Positions 47,460-59,439 of a stretch of DNA of 64,000 nucleotides are shown here, one piece after another. Under the pieces are notes generated by a model. That model ran no database searches. It was not told the DNA's origin and saw only the letters and a list, made by a program, of their open reading frames with translations. How positions within the stretch are numbered: position 1 is the first letter of the stretch; every line of letters begins with the position of its first letter. The position numbers were made by a program, and so were the translations under genes. Source of the DNA: Haematobia irritans (lineage: Eukaryota > Arthropoda > Insecta > Diptera > Muscidae); assembly GCF_050003625.1 (NCBI RefSeq), contig NC_134398.1:85561983-85625982 (forward strand), given 5' to 3'.

Positions 47460-48520
47460 AGAACATTATACAATTAATTGTCTCAAATAAAAAACTGAGT
47501 TTTCTACCAAAATCAATCAAACTTTTTTTATTGAAGCAATTAAAAATTAATTGAAAGTGCCAAAGAAAACAATTAATTATTTATTTCTAATTAGTTCTGT
47601 GATTGACACTATCATTTTTGTGATTGTAGCAATTTCAATTAGAAAATTAATTGAAAAAAATTAATTAAAAGATATCTTAAAGTGTAATAATTGCACAGAA
47701 AAATACTTCTAAAATTAATTACAAAATTAAAAAAAGAAAATTATTAACATGTTTATATTTCTATATGAAAAAAATTATTACGATTATAATTTTTATTGAA
47801 TAAATAAAAATTTCCAATTAAAAATTTAATTTTTAGGTTTTTGCACAAAAAAAAAATATATTTTTCTATCACGAATTAATTTTTAATTAAAATTCCTTTA
47901 ACCGCAGAAATTATAGTATGAATGAACAACGCTATTTATTTATTTTTTTATTGATGCTATAATTTTCACGAATGGAGCAATTTCTATTAAAAAAATTATT
48001 GGATAAATTAACCCTCTAATGCCCAATCCCGCCTTTAGGCGGGCTTCTTTAAATCAGAAAGCTTTTCGTAAAACACACCTTAAGACAACAAAAATTCGTA
48101 AAACAAAAAGAAAACTTCGTTAATACTGTTCTAGAGGCTTTGTAGAATATACTGAATATTACCGTATAAATTTATCTTATTTCGTTTTTTTGATTCTGTA
48201 TCGTTAACATTGAATATTTAATCAGCTGGGAAATAAATTGGGGCATTGGAGGAATAATTCATTGAATCAGAAATGTTTTTATGAGCAGTGAGTTTTGAGG
48301 AATTTCAGGTGTACTCAATGTTTGAGCCCTACTTTCGGTACTGCGAATCCACAAATTCTTCACCACACGGCAAAAATATCACCAATATATTTTCAATTAA
48401 AGTTTTAATTGAATTTTGAAAACTATTTCATTACAATTTATTTGATTTCATTATTTATTTAATTAAAATAAAAATCAATTAAAAATTAATTGGAACAATC
48501 TCTTGTAAAAATATTGCAAA
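47460..48520. repeat. cluster of AT-rich R9 repeat pieces
   Basis: At least three R9-like blocks (about 47460-47700, 47845-48010, 48362-48520) with AATTAAAAATTAATTG motifs and CACAAAAAAAA starts, separated by low-complexity DNA. The piece at 47263-47310 (CATATAACGGTAAGTACTATG) is the start of repeat S. A G+C-rich hairpin, CCCGCCTTTAGGCGGG, stands out at 48028-48043. Confidence 0.5.
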
Positions 48521-48559
48521 ATTGTGTTTTTGTCGCTTTCAAAAGCAGTGAACATATAA

Positions 48560-48725
48560 GATTACACTAGTTTACAAAATTTAATTTTTTTCATGTACAG
48601 TTTTTGAGATATCCCGTTATTTTTCGTTCGCTCTTTTTTCACTAAACAAATTATATCTCGAGTTAGAAATGTCTGATTATATCGTTGTTGGTACCTGAAT
48701 GAAATGTATTGAGATGACAATAATT
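48560..48725 (-). repeat. dispersed repeat R8, inverted copy
   Basis: TTACACTAGTTTACAAAAT to GTATTGAGATGACAA, the reverse complement of 2598-2720 with an internal part missing. Confidence 0.6.
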
Positions 48726-48791
48726 TTATTTTATTTATTTATTGATTGATTGATTTATTTAGCAATAAGCTATTATATACAATACATTAAC

Positions 48792-49937
48792 TTAATAAGT
48801 ACAAATTGAAATTTCTAAAATCTTTCTTTTACAATGTAAGGGAAAATAAATCCGTATATGAAAATTCGTTTCAGCGCCACCTAATGTGAAAAAATGAGAT
48901 ATACGAATAAATTTTTTTCGATTCACTGATAACCATTGCAAACTTTCCAACATTTCGTTAATATGGGTAAGGCGATGACATTGCAGTATACAACGCATTC
49001 CTCTATTTTGAAGTTTTTGAAGTAGATCTCTCATTTTTTGTGTACCGGGAAACAGTATTGTAGAGCAATAGTCGAAATAGGGCTTTATCGTTGTGTTAAA
49101 AATATTTATAGCTGTAGCCATTGATAAAGTGTATCTGATTCTTTTTAAAAACGCAACTTTTTTCGATATTTTCTGCAAACGTAGTTGAAATGTGATACAA
49201 AGTTCAGTTTTCTATCTAGTATAACTCCCAAATATTTTATCTCCTCAACTTTTTCGATTTCAGCACCATCCACTCTAACTTGCTCCGATGTAGATCCGTT
49301 TATTATGATTGCCTTTGTTTTTTCAACATTTAGTTTTATCTTATTAATTTTTAAATATTTATCAACTCTAGCTAAACCCAATACCGCTCCTTGAGGGACC
49401 CCTGAATTATTGAGTTTCGGATTAGAAAATTGATCGCCACATTTGGTTTTTTTGGCGTCTGTTATTTAAATAAGATGTACACCAGCATAATTCAGTACCT
49501 CTAATACCATAGCTTTTTAGTTTGAGTAATAAAATCACTCTATCTATTATTTCGAATGCTCTCTTTAAATCAAGAAATACAGCAGCTATACAGTTTTTCC
49601 TTCCAATATCTATTTTCCACATTGATACTACGAGATTTATAAGAGCTTCGCGGCTGTGATTATTTCTAAATCCCAATTGCTTCTCATACAGCAATAAATT
49701 CTTCTCAAAATATGCATTCAGCTGTTTATGCACAATTTTCTTTATTAATTTACTTAATGTCGGTAACATATTTACCGGCCGCATTTCGTTTGGATTCTTT
49801 GTATTTCCCACCTTCTTTAAGGGACTACACATGTCTCTTTTAAACAATTTGGAAAAATTCCTTTCTCCAGTGAATCATTAATCAACTTGTATATATGTTT
49901 TCCGAATAAATCAAAGTTACTCAATAGCATAATAATA
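48792..49937 (-). pseudogene. LINE X reverse transcriptase, catalytic site deleted
   Basis: Minus-strand frames show KKVGNTKNPNEMRPVNMLPT, LDLKRAFEIIDR, then NSGVPQGAVLG running straight into LARVDKYLKINKIKLNVEKT. The stretch that should carry the catalytic YADD between these motifs is deleted (near 49390). KYLGVILDRKLNFVSHFN and the thumb follow. A shift joins the frames near 49160. A second part of the same gene, NSFFIKSVEDISKSIP and WFTVYLKEMKMEK, lies at 50860-50387. Inactive. Confidence 0.8.
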
Positions 49938-49947
49938 TTTAAGGAAT

Positions 49948-50376
49948 GGTTAGGTTAGGTTGTGGAGGGTGAGACCAGCCCGTAACAAAAAGGGCTGGCT
50001 CCCACTTAGACCATGTTGATCCATTGTGTTTCCTCATTGTTGTTCTTCTTCGTCCTCCTCAATCATTTGAGTTTGCAGGCGAGTTCCAAAGATAGTTTTC
50101 CTAGGTTATCCATCCCGAGGCCTTTATGAAGGCAAGTATATCTTTCATGTTGCAGTTCCGTACGTCCGTTATATCCTGAAAGAAAAAAGAACCCAGTATC
50201 TTGTTTCTACTAAAGGATAATGCTGGACACTGGCACAGAAAATGGTAGGAGTCTTCTGTTGCCTCTGGGTCCAGACACCATCTACAAATATCATCAGCCA
50301 TTATTAAGCCAATCCTTACTATGTGTTTTCCAAGGGTGTTGTGTCCTGTTATGATGCCTATCAATGCTCTCAGATC
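49948..50376 (-). mobile_element. LINE W, 5'-truncated end of an RNase H-type LINE
   Basis: 429 bp inserted in LINE X with the 10-bp duplication TTTAAGGAAT (49938-49947, 50377-50386). The minus-strand frame 50364-50101 gives TGHNTLGKHIVRIGL, CRWCLDPEATEDSYHFLCQC, a C-terminal CxxC...H...C finger of I/LOA/R1-type ORF2. Its 3' UTR ends in CCTAACCTAACC, the same tail as the SINE and LINE Y. Confidence 0.85.
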
Positions 50377-51088
50377 TTTAAGGAATTGTAATCCTTTCTA
50401 TTATTCATAGCTTTCATTGTATTCTTTATATCACTCAGAGTTACATTCCTAAATTTGAAAACAGAATTTAAGTTTTCATTAATATTGTTCTCATATTTAA
50501 CGTATGGTATAGATTTTGAAATATCTTCGACGCTTTTTATAAAGAATGAGTTCAATTCTTCTGCTATTTTAACATTCAGTTCGACTTCATGTACGCAATC
50601 ATCCTCTTTTTTTCAAAACAAATTTCTTTATTGCTCTCCACATATCCTTTTGATTGCTGCATTCGTTTATTTTATTGTTTATATAGTTTCCTTTACATAC
50701 TCTTAAATGTTTGGTGTATTCATTTCTAAGTACACGATAGTTGGCCCAGTGAAATTCATTATTGTACCATAAAGCTATGTTATATAATCTTATTTTTTTC
50801 CATCTTCATTTCTTTTAAATAAACTGTGAACCATTTATCATTTACGGAATTATTCAACCGTCGAACTGAAAGGACGTGTTTTCTAATAGCGGAGTATTTT
50901 ATCGTAATAAGTACTTATTACGAATTTCACGTGTGGTGGAAATAATAAACCACCATGCAGCGAAATTCAAAGTCATTCACTGGGTTGCTTACTTCAGGGC
51001 CCAGTGGACGGGTAACGACTGGAGTTATAAATTTGGGCAGCGACCAAGAGTCGGGCCCAATTAGTCGATCTGTAGAACCTTTTCTAAG

Positions 51089-51898
51089 GTGACAACATCA
51101 AAAGGAGGCAATCCCTCTCGAAAGAGATTCAAGGAACGAAGAAATGCTTTGTTTATCCTAAAGAAATTAGGATCAGTCGACCCAAGCACGTTGTCGGCTC
51201 AGCAAAGCGATTCCTTAAAATGGGCTCAAGGAATTCTTGAAGCTGGAAAAAGGGAACGATCACCCGATGAGCTGCCATCCTCTAAACGGGATTAAAGATC
51301 GTTTGCCTCAGTTGCAAAAGACAGCCTTGTGATGGCTATAATTAATAAAGGAACATTGAACGGTATGATTTCAAGGCAAAAATGGGGGGAAATTGAGAAC
51401 GCGACGTCTACTCAGAGGTGCGAAAAAAGTTTCCCGGACCAAGTCCTCGACAGCAAGATGCTGGATGGTATCAAGGATGATATAAGTTAATAGCTTTTGC
51501 GTACCAGAGGTCTATGGATTGCTTTAAAGCTGCATTGATGCTAATTGGATAAAAAAGACATACCGGCTAAACCTAGAGCACATGCATGGGTACCGGCAAA
51601 TCCTCCTGATCCTGAGTCAATACTAGAGAGACTAGAAGAATGTAAACCAGATCTCCCAACCGCCGATTGGAAGGTTAGTCGTTTGGATGAGGTGGATGGA
51701 CCAAGACGACATGCGGTGTTTATATTAAACATAGAGTCGCTGCCACATCTAGCTCAAACCCAAGGACGTGTAAGTTATGGCTTTCATGATATCCATATGA
51801 AGGTATACAAAAACGATCAGCCAAAGGATTCCGAAACGGACAAGCCTCCGGTAGAGTCAGCAGTGAAAAATTCTCCTAGCGAAGCCGAGGAGACATAA
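51089..51898 (+). pseudogene. LINE Y ORF1, interrupted
   Basis: The first frame (51089-51295) begins MTTSKGGNPSRKRFKERRNA and ends KRERSPDELPSSKRD at a stop. Further text (SFASVAKDSLVMAIINKG) continues after it, and the frame at 51545-51898 has AHAWVPANPPDPESILERLE and FHDIHMKVYKNDQPKDSE. That is the basic N-terminus plus the acidic, lysine-rich C-terminal part of a LINE ORF1 without recognisable zinc knuckles. At least one stop and one shift. Confidence 0.6.
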
Positions 51899-52048
51899 AA
51901 ATTGCAGACTATGGCGAAAATCGTATGCGGGAAGTTTCTACAGGCTCAAACCTCACCAAAGCTGAACCGCGGATTGTTGCGAGAGTCACCGAGATCTGTG
52001 AAGAGGAAGCCCTTGATGACTCAATTGAAGCGGCTGATGTGACGGTGG

Positions 52049-55000
52049 TTGAAAATTTGGATGGTTCTACGGTTCCTCCAGATAAATCTTCACCATTGTA
52101 AGGCCGCTTGTGCTGTCTTAATAGTTCTCCTGATGAAGGGAGACATAGATATAGTTCTTATTCAAGAACCATACATATATAAGAACAAGATCTGTGAATT
52201 AAGCACTCCGGGTTACAAACTTTTGCATAATACCGGTAACGATATAAATCGAGCATGTATAATTGCTAAAAACGAACTAAACTTGTTTCTGCTTCCTTCA
52301 TTGAGCAATGCAGACACTGTCGTAGCCAGTCTAGAGATATCCAAATGCAAATATTGGGTATCTTCGGTCTACATGGACATGATAGGGAGATGCCACCCTG
52401 TGCCGTTAAGACCTTAGTTGAGGAGTCACTAAAAATAAAGACAAAATTCATAATGGGATGCGATGCAAATGCACATCATAGTACTTGGGGAAGTAGTGAT
52501 ACTAATGCAAGGGGAGAGTAGGAAGATGCACCAACCTTCGTCACCAGAAACAGGCAAGAGGTTTTGGACGTCACGTTGACCTCTCCGGAACTGAATGATA
52601 AAATATCTGATGGGAAGTTTTGAGGGAACATAGCTTCTCAGATCATCGCTACATCAGTTTCAGATTGGCTGTTCGTACTTCAAAGACCACATTTCCGCCA
52701 AATGTTAGGAAAGCTGAATGGAATAGGTATAGGGAATCGTTCAATTTGATGATACCGGAAATGCCAGAGACAAATATGAGCACTGTGTAAGACATCGAAC
52801 ACGCAGTGGAGCGGATTACTAAGGCCTTCAACATGTCACTGAAAGCTGCTTGCCCTAGAGGAAAGCCAAGGGAAAAAAATCGGCCGCCATGGTGGACTAC
52901 GGAGTTAAGTAATATGAGATAATGATGATAAACGAGAACGGAGAAGGTCTCAACAAAACTCTTGGGATGATTACTGTAGCAGTATTGAGAATACGTCAGA
53001 GGCTTCCAGACTACGGAAGGTACTAGCATCCACCAACACCGCTCCAGGTTTCATTAAAACATCGGAGGGAAATTGGACAACGTCCAGTGAGGAGACGTTG
53101 GAGGTACTTTTGGGCACACACTTCCCTGGAAATCAGACGGTTGAACCATGTTCTGGCGGTGTAACAGAGGCTCATCGGTCATTTCCTATCGAGGAAATTG
53201 TGTCGGAATCTAGAATAAAATGGGCTTTAAATAGCTTTGGACCATTCAAATCCCCCGGACCTGATGGAAGTACTCCGGCGGGGGGATAATTCTTTCCGCC
53301 GGAATAATTCTTTCCGGCGGAAAGAATTATCCCCTGGTTGACGGTGATATATAAACAATGTGTAAACTTAGCATATATTCCAGAAAAGTGGAGAGAAATA
53401 AAAGTCGTCTTCATACCTAAAGCGGGAAAAGCCTCTCACTCGAGTGCAAAGGATTTCCGATCAGCTTATCCTCATTCCTACTTAAGACCCTGGAGAGAAT
53501 GATAGACATAATCTTAGAACCAGCGTGGATTCAAGTTTGCTCTCGAAACGACAGCATGCATACTCGAAGGGCAGGTATACTGAGACCGCATTGCATGAAC
53601 TAGTCAGCTTTATTCTGTCAAAGAATACACAATCGTGGCGTTTCTGGACATCGAAGGGGCGTTCAATAATGTCCATCCGAGCTCGATATTAAATGGACTG
53701 ACAACTTTGAATGTTGATCCAGGTATACTTAGGCTGTTAGACGAACTTCTAATAAAGAGACGTATTTCCGCCACACTAGGACAAGCAAACATACAAAGGT
53801 ATGTGAACAGAGGCACTCCCCAAGGAGGAGTTCTATCACCTCTTCTTTGGAATGTTGCTATAAACAACCTTCTGGTTTCCCTAGAAAAAGAAAGGATAAA
53901 AGTGGTGGCATACGCAGATGATGTGGCGCTAGCAGTCAGGGGAAAATTCCCATCCACAATCAGAGATATTATACAGAGATCTCTCCGGATGACTGAGAAA
54001 CGGACGAAAGATAATGGTCTTGGGGTAAATCCAGCAAAGACAGAACTAGTCATGTACTGCAAAGATCGCAAAACTCCCTCGGTTAGGCCCATTTCCTTAG
54101 GGGGTATTGAAATTCCCTTTGGTGAGTGTGCAAAATACCTTGGCGTTATTTTGGACAGGAAGCTGAATTTAGGCTTAATATTGAAGAAAGGGCGAGAAAA
54201 GCCACGGTAGCTTTGTACTCGTGCAAAAAGGCAATAGGGAAAAAGTGGGGACTAAAACCAAAAATTGTGCATTGGCTATACACGGCAGTAGTTAGACCTA
54301 CAATGCTATATGGGTTGTAGTCTGGTGGCCGGCACTTCAGAAACCGACTTGTTTCGATAAAGCTCACCGTATGGCGAGCTTATGTATCTCAGGCGCATTT
54401 AGTAAGACAGGAACAGACTCCCTTAATGTCATGCTACATCTATTGCCTTTAGACATTTTGGCCAAACAGTCAGCTGCAACAACGGATGTGCGGCTGCGCG
54501 AGCTATCGCTGTGGTCGGAAAAAGGTCCTCAAAGTAATGCCAGATGTGCCTACCGTAGTGGATTACACCCTGGCAAAACCACTTTTCGACAAAAAGTTTG
54601 AAACTCTAATTCCCAACAGTGAGGCGTGGTGTACACAGACACCGGGGAATAAAAGATATATAGATTTCTATACTGATGGCTCCAAATTGAATGGACAAGT
54701 GGGGTTCGGAGTATATTCTAAAGATCTGGAAATCCGAATAGCGAAAAGATAACCTAATCACTGTAGTGTTTTTCAGGCTGAAATATTGGCAATAAGAGTG
54801 GTGGTGAATTGGCTGAGAAGCAATGTTCCAACAAATATTGACATCAATATATACTCAGACAGTCAACCTGCAATAAAATCCTTGGACTCTGTGTTCCTTA
54901 ACTCGAAAACGGCCATAGACTGCCGCAAATCTCTCAACGAGATGGCTGATCAGTACAATAATCACCTAATATGGGTGCCTGGGCATAGGAACATACCGGG

Positions 55001-55145
55001 GAACTGCGAAACAAATGTGTTAGCAAGGCGTAAGCGATTTTTAGGAGCATATAGCTTTAGATTACTGGCGGACCTGGAAAACGTTAACTTAAGCAGTTTG
55101 TTAATGTTTTTGGAGCAATCTGGTTGGTTCAACAAAAGTAAATAA
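52049..55145 (+). pseudogene. LINE Y ORF2: endonuclease, reverse transcriptase, RNase H
   Basis: The endonuclease opens LRFLQINLHHCKAA, then IDIVLIQEPYIY and, after a shift, IMGCDANAHHSTWGSSDTNA. The reverse transcriptase has KSPGPDG, FLDIEGAFNNV, NRGTPQGGVLSPLLWN and the catalytic AYADDVALAV, then KYLGVILDRKL. RNase H has FYTDGSKLNG, FQAEILAIRVVVNWL, YSDSQPAIKSL and WVPGHRNIPGNCE, where the usual last Asp (normally AD before LAR) reads TN. A foldback at 53282-53334, at least four frame breaks (near 52420, 52640, 53440, 54200) and the premature end at 55145 make it inactive. The catalytic residues of RT remain. Confidence 0.82.
53282..53334. repeat. perfect hairpin inside the LINE Y reverse transcriptase region
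   Basis: A 23-nt arm starting GGGGATAATTCTTTCC (53282-53304), a 7-nt loop TAATTCT and the exact inverse arm ending GAATTATCCCC (53312-53334). The coding sense before and after (PGPDGSTP, then LTVIYKQCVNLAY in the next frame) shows it is an addition to the gene. Confidence 0.9.
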
Positions 55146-55283
55146 TAGAGAAGGTTCAGTGGTTAAGACTAGAAGTGCCCATATGTAATGGATACTTTTA
55201 GTTAAATATGGTATCACAATGGACTGAATAGTCTAAGTGAGCCTGAAATTTAATCGGGCTGCCACTTTAACCTAACCTAAGAT

Positions 55284-56110
55284 ATCATCTACGCTTTTTG
55301 GCCCTCTAATTTTTTCCATAGCTTTCAGTGCATTATTGATGTCATTGACGAATATCTGTGCAAATTCATTTATTGGAAGCTTTAGCTAATTCGATATCCA
55401 TAATCAAAGTAGTGTTGCTATAACGTACAACTGTTATGATATTTCGCCCAGCATACTGTGTTTCAGTTTCCACAGGTATATCAATTTGAAATGACTCATG
55501 ATCACTAATCTTCATGCTTCGATTACGATTATTTTATCCATGTTGGTTATAGTGTAATCAATTAGAGTCTAAGAATTATCCGTTATTCGGGTTGGCTCGT
55601 TTATAAGTTGTTTTAAGTAATTATTCGTTATAATTTCTTTCAGTTTTCTTTTATGGTTACTATCTTCAAACCAGTTGATATTGAAATCCCCCATAATTAT
55701 GTAATATTTATTACTCTGGAAACTCTCTATTTCTTCTTCAAAAAAGTTTAAGAAATCCACCTCCTGTGAATATTGACGGTTTGGGGATCTATATACTACC
55801 ACCAAATACAATTTCTTTCCTTCATAAATAACTTCGATCCTCATTCACCAGATTTTTCTTTCTATCGATTTAGTATCAATCATCCTAACTTGCCATTTTT
55901 TCTGAAAATGAATACAAACACCTCCTATGTGTCGAGAAATTTACTGCGTTGTATTAAAGTTTTCTAAATAAATTTGTTGCTACCAATATCAGCAGTTAAA
56001 TGAGTTTCCGATAACCATATGAAATCCAAATTTGCTTCTAAACACGTAACTTCTAGTTCTGTAAATCTCGCACATAATCCTCCAATATTCAGATACAATA
56101 TCCTTATCAT
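55284..56110 (-). pseudogene. LINE X endonuclease domain
   Basis: Minus strand: MIRILYLNIGGLCARFTELE and FIWLSETHLTADIG at about 56107-55990, then frame 55844-55569 with YLVVVYRSPNRQYSQE and YIIMGDFNINWFED, and NEPTRITDNS. LPINEFAQIFVNDINNALKA near 55380 leads into the insertion of LINE Y. Several stops. The role in the family is nicking the target DNA. Confidence 0.75.
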
Positions 56111-56232
56111 TGGTTGCTAATATGCTACTCTCTCCGCCTCAATTTCATTTTCCGTTTTAAAATTGGACAATCGTTACCTCTGCTGTCATGATTGGTGCTA
56201 ATATCTGTTAAATGCAGTCTTTCCTTTGCCTT

Positions 56233-58608
56233 TTCACACACACAAAAAATTATCACCAACATTTTTTCAATTAAACACTTAATTGAATTTGGAAACGGAT
56301 TCAATTAATATGTTAATTGATTCAATTAATTATTTAATCAAATCCGAATAAAACCCAATTAAAAAAATGATTGATATTTGTTACGCTTCCAATTAAAATA
56401 TTAATTGATTCAATCAATTTGTTAATCAATTCGGAAATAATTTTCAATTACAATCACTTTTGTGATTGAAATTGAATAATTTTGAGCAATGGAAAGAGCG
56501 AAAAGAGAACGGGTATTTATTCAACATTGTATGATGGAGAGCTCAGTCTGTAGAAGTAACTTGTAACGAACGGTTGGGTTTTTGTTTTTCGCGTAAATTG
56601 AAAAACATGATTGGCGACATTCTGTCTGCTGCATTGAAAATGTGTACATAAATATTTTGAACGCAACAACAAATCATAGCAAAGGGTTGAAATAAATAAA
56701 GTGTGCAACAACAAATGGCCACGTGGTAAAGGTTTGAAAAAATATATGAGAGAACGCATTTGAAATTACCTGTGTTTGTGTTTTGTGGTATTGTAAAAAT
56801 GGAAAACAATCTACGTTTATTGAAGGTAAGAAATTGTGAAATGTGAATACCGTTTTCCATTGAAGCCTGGGGGCTAATCACAGCATTCGATATCGAATTC
56901 ATAATCGTATCGAAAAAATTGTCGATACGATTAAAAGTTTGGATCACGGGATTCGATCGAAATTTGATGCAATTTCTCAAGCGTTGCCAACAGCAAAAAA
57001 CGAAGCAGAACAAAATGAAATGACAAAATTAAGTTGGCGTCACAAAAAAGAATGTAGAAAAAACATGTTTTTGGAGGTTTCAAAGTAAAAAGTAAATTGT
57101 ATTGCATTATATCTTATGGACCCATATCTCTTTTTACATTCCTCAGAATTCCTTCCTAATTGGAGGATGAGATGAATATAAAATAATTCGGCGACAAATA
57201 AGGAATAAAAGTGCACATTGTTATTGGTGTAAGTACATGGGTTTGAAATGGTGTGCACTGTTAGAAAGTCACCTTTTGCAGGCTCAATGGACGATTTCGG
57301 CTGACGAAGGAGGCGTTCAAATGGAAAATAATTTTTGGTGACATGTCAACGTCAATTTTATCACCTTACAATTGTCTGCCGTCTTAAAACTTTTTGCGAG
57401 TGGAAGCCTTCATAATTCACTATTCTTACAAGGTGGCCCAGAAGCGTTATGTTGGCAAGGAATTGTACGGTATTTGGTTGATCACAATCTCTTGGATATC
57501 GATCTAGCATGTGCACTTTATATATGGTTCTTTGCCAAGCTAGAATGCTCGCTGCCGAACTCGGCTATGACCAATTTTTGTTTAACTTTTATTGGAGCTG
57601 CATTGGTCCTAAATATTCAATATATGTTCATTATATGTAAATTTACTACAAACTAGCAACAATTCGAACTAAAACTAATATATTTACTATTCCTATATGG
57701 CGAAAACAATGTAAAAAACAAGTGAAAAATGTTTTACGATTGCAATTTACCAATCGAAAAAATTATCGATCAAAAAAACTCGATATCGACACCCGTGATC
57801 CGAAAAATTTAGATTTCGATCAAAAGTTCTCGATATCGAATGCCGTGATTAGCCCCCTGTTTACATTAAACGGACTAAAATAATATATTTTTTATTCATT
57901 TCTTTTAGTAACCAATTTTATTTCGTGAAATTGACCAATCAATCCCATCAACTCCATCATTTTACCAAATATGTAAGAATATGTTTGCAACAAAAAAGTG
58001 GGTACCGTATTGATCTTTTAAAATTATAATTTTTTTTCACTCCTAGTTTTCTTAAAACCAAGAGCAGTATGGGTTTGTTGGAAGATTCACCTTGAAGTTG
58101 CGAAGTGGCGTTGGCATTAAATTGTATTTTTGTTTTACCTGCCTTTTTCAGTTTGAACCCATGTAGAGAGCAGTATATCTGATATATAAACTAATGAGCT
58201 GAATTGTGTAATGGTAAAAAAGTTCTTTCTTTTGGATTTAAAAATATGAAAAATATCCGAAAATAATAAAAATATGTATTTCCCATTTATATATTTTTTC
58301 TATTTTTATCAATCAAATATTTGATTGTTTTTTGTCGCGAAATTAATTAAAATTTTAATTGATTCAATTAAAACTGTGATTGAATTTTATGTTAAAAATC
58401 AATCACGTTTTTAATTGATTCAATCACACAATTAATTGATTCCGTGACAAAAGTCAATTAAATTTTTAATTGAAAATCGTGTTGGTTTTCAATCAAAATG
58501 GGTGATTGATACTATCATTTTCGTGATTGAAGACATTTCAATTAAAAAAATGATTGAATCCGCAATTTTCGTGATTGAAATCAAAAAAAATTTTTTTGTG
58601 TGCAGTTT
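56233..58608. mobile_element. DNA-element block inside LINE X ORF1, with R9-type ends
   Basis: The borders are CACACACAAAAAATT (56233) and AATTTTTTTGTGTG (58608). R9-type AT-rich DNA fills 56238-56485 and 58308-58608. Whether this is one large R9-ended element or two R9 copies flanking other DNA cannot be settled. 56490-56868 and 57858-58307 contain no recognised gene. LINE X ORF1 is contiguous when the block is removed. Confidence 0.5.
56869..57857. mobile_element. GGGGGCTAATCAC-ended DNA element
   Basis: 989 bp with inverted ends GGGGGCTAATCACAGCATTC and the complement of GAATGCCGTGATTAGCCCCC, extended by CGATATCGA on both sides. The inside is rich in ATCGAT and has a 94-residue plus frame (57372-57656) with no recognised domain. 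No transposase. Superfamily unknown. Confidence 0.7.
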
Positions 58609-58619
58609 ACGCATTTATT

Positions 58620-59215
58620 TAAGTTACTTTGGTATTCTCTAAACGAATGACCTTTCCCTCCACACTTCGCACACACACTTACTCAATATTTTTGCAGAAT
58701 TTCGAGGTATGATTAAATCTCCAACATTTGAAACTACGCAGAACATTGCAGCTTTCATATACTGGACATCTGCCCCATTCAATATTTAATTTTTTCCTTT
58801 GAATTATTTGATTAAATCCTTCCCCATCTATTTCAACTATTACGTTATACACTCTTGGATTTTTATGTCATTTGTATACCCTAACACACTCCAGGTGATT
58901 AACTTCAATATCATTTTGCGTTTTAATAGCTTTTATTATAGATTCTTTATCCAATTCCTCATTCATTCCAACTATCATTAACTTTGGGTTCCTCATCTTG
59001 GGAGCTCGCACCTCGTATTCGTCGCCCATCTTCTTATTTATTTCATCCGTTAAAGCATTACGATCGTTTTCATTCCCACAACTGTTTGCTACAACTCCAT
59101 CATTTCTCTTTGCTATTCTTCTCACTTGCATACTGAGATCCGACGGCTTAATTTTCTCTCTCACATCTCTCTCTGTCATGTCACTGTTCTGATTGTTTAA
59201 TTTGGTAATTACCAA
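58620..59215 (-). pseudogene. LINE X ORF1 (Jockey-like nucleic-acid-binding protein)
   Basis: The minus frame 59215-58868 has NPKLMIVGMNEELDKESIIK and IEVNHLECVRVYK, the RNA-binding part of Jockey-type ORF1. After a shift, CPVYESCNVLRSFKCWRFNHTSKFCK gives a zinc knuckle (CWRFNHTSKFC). The ORF continues beyond the inserted block at 56232-56110 (HDSRGNDCPIL). Start and N-terminus are uncertain. Confidence 0.7.
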
Positions 59216-59249
59216 ACTAGTTAAAAATTTTATTTCACATATAAAGGTA

Positions 59250-59400
59250 ACTACTATGTTCAGCTTTCAAGCTGAAAATCAGCTTGTTTTCACGGTTATT
59301 TTTTTAAATCAATTAACTTAGAAATATAAAATGTTCCGCATTCAATGCCCTCGATCTTTTCCATCCAGAATTTAACAACACTTGATAAAAATGTAATCCT
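59250..59400 (+). repeat. dispersed repeat S, second copy
   Basis: ACTACTATGTTCAGCTTTCA to GATCTTTTCCATCC, as at 3515-3665. Confidence 0.55.
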
Positions 59401-59439
59401 ATTCATATATATTTATGTATTTTTAATTTATTTGTTTAT

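Larger units (their letters stand above)
50862..55283 (+). mobile_element. LINE Y, near full-length RNase H-type LINE, inactivated
   Basis: Plus strand, about 4.4 kb: leader, ORF1 (51089-51898), ORF2 endonuclease (52049-52640), reverse transcriptase (53040-54330), RNase H (54640-55145), and a 3' UTR ending CTAAGTGAGCCTGAAATTTA then ACCTAACCTAA. The order EN-RT-RNase H and the tail fit the I/LOA superclade. It sits in LINE X. I could not see a clear target duplication, so the exact 5' border is approximate. Confidence 0.8.
48728..59220 (-). mobile_element. Jockey-like LINE (X), split by three insertions
   Basis: Minus strand. Parts: ORF1 at 59215-58620 and 56232-56110, endonuclease at about 56107-55284, RT N-terminal part at about 50860-50387, and RT to C-terminus at 49937-48792, ending in an A-rich 3' end with AATCAATCAATAAATAAAT. 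The insertions are the 2.4-kb DNA-element block 56233-58608, LINE Y (50862-55283) and LINE fragment W (49948-50376). All parts are in the expected order, so it was one element. Confidence 0.75.

Noticed and set aside
48028..48049. Bacterial-type terminator (CCCGCCTTTAGGCGGG then TTCTTT)
   Set aside because: It is a GC hairpin with a short T-rich run in fly repeat DNA; there is no gene in front of it.
56800..56830. Start of a gene (ATGGAAAACAATC followed by GTAAGA)
   Set aside because: Looks like a first exon with donor, but the only candidate acceptor (TTTTAG near 57909) leads at once to a stop in phase.
57372..57656. Possible host exon with a membrane segment
   Set aside because: It lies within an inverted-repeat DNA element and has no splice support or homology that I can recognise.
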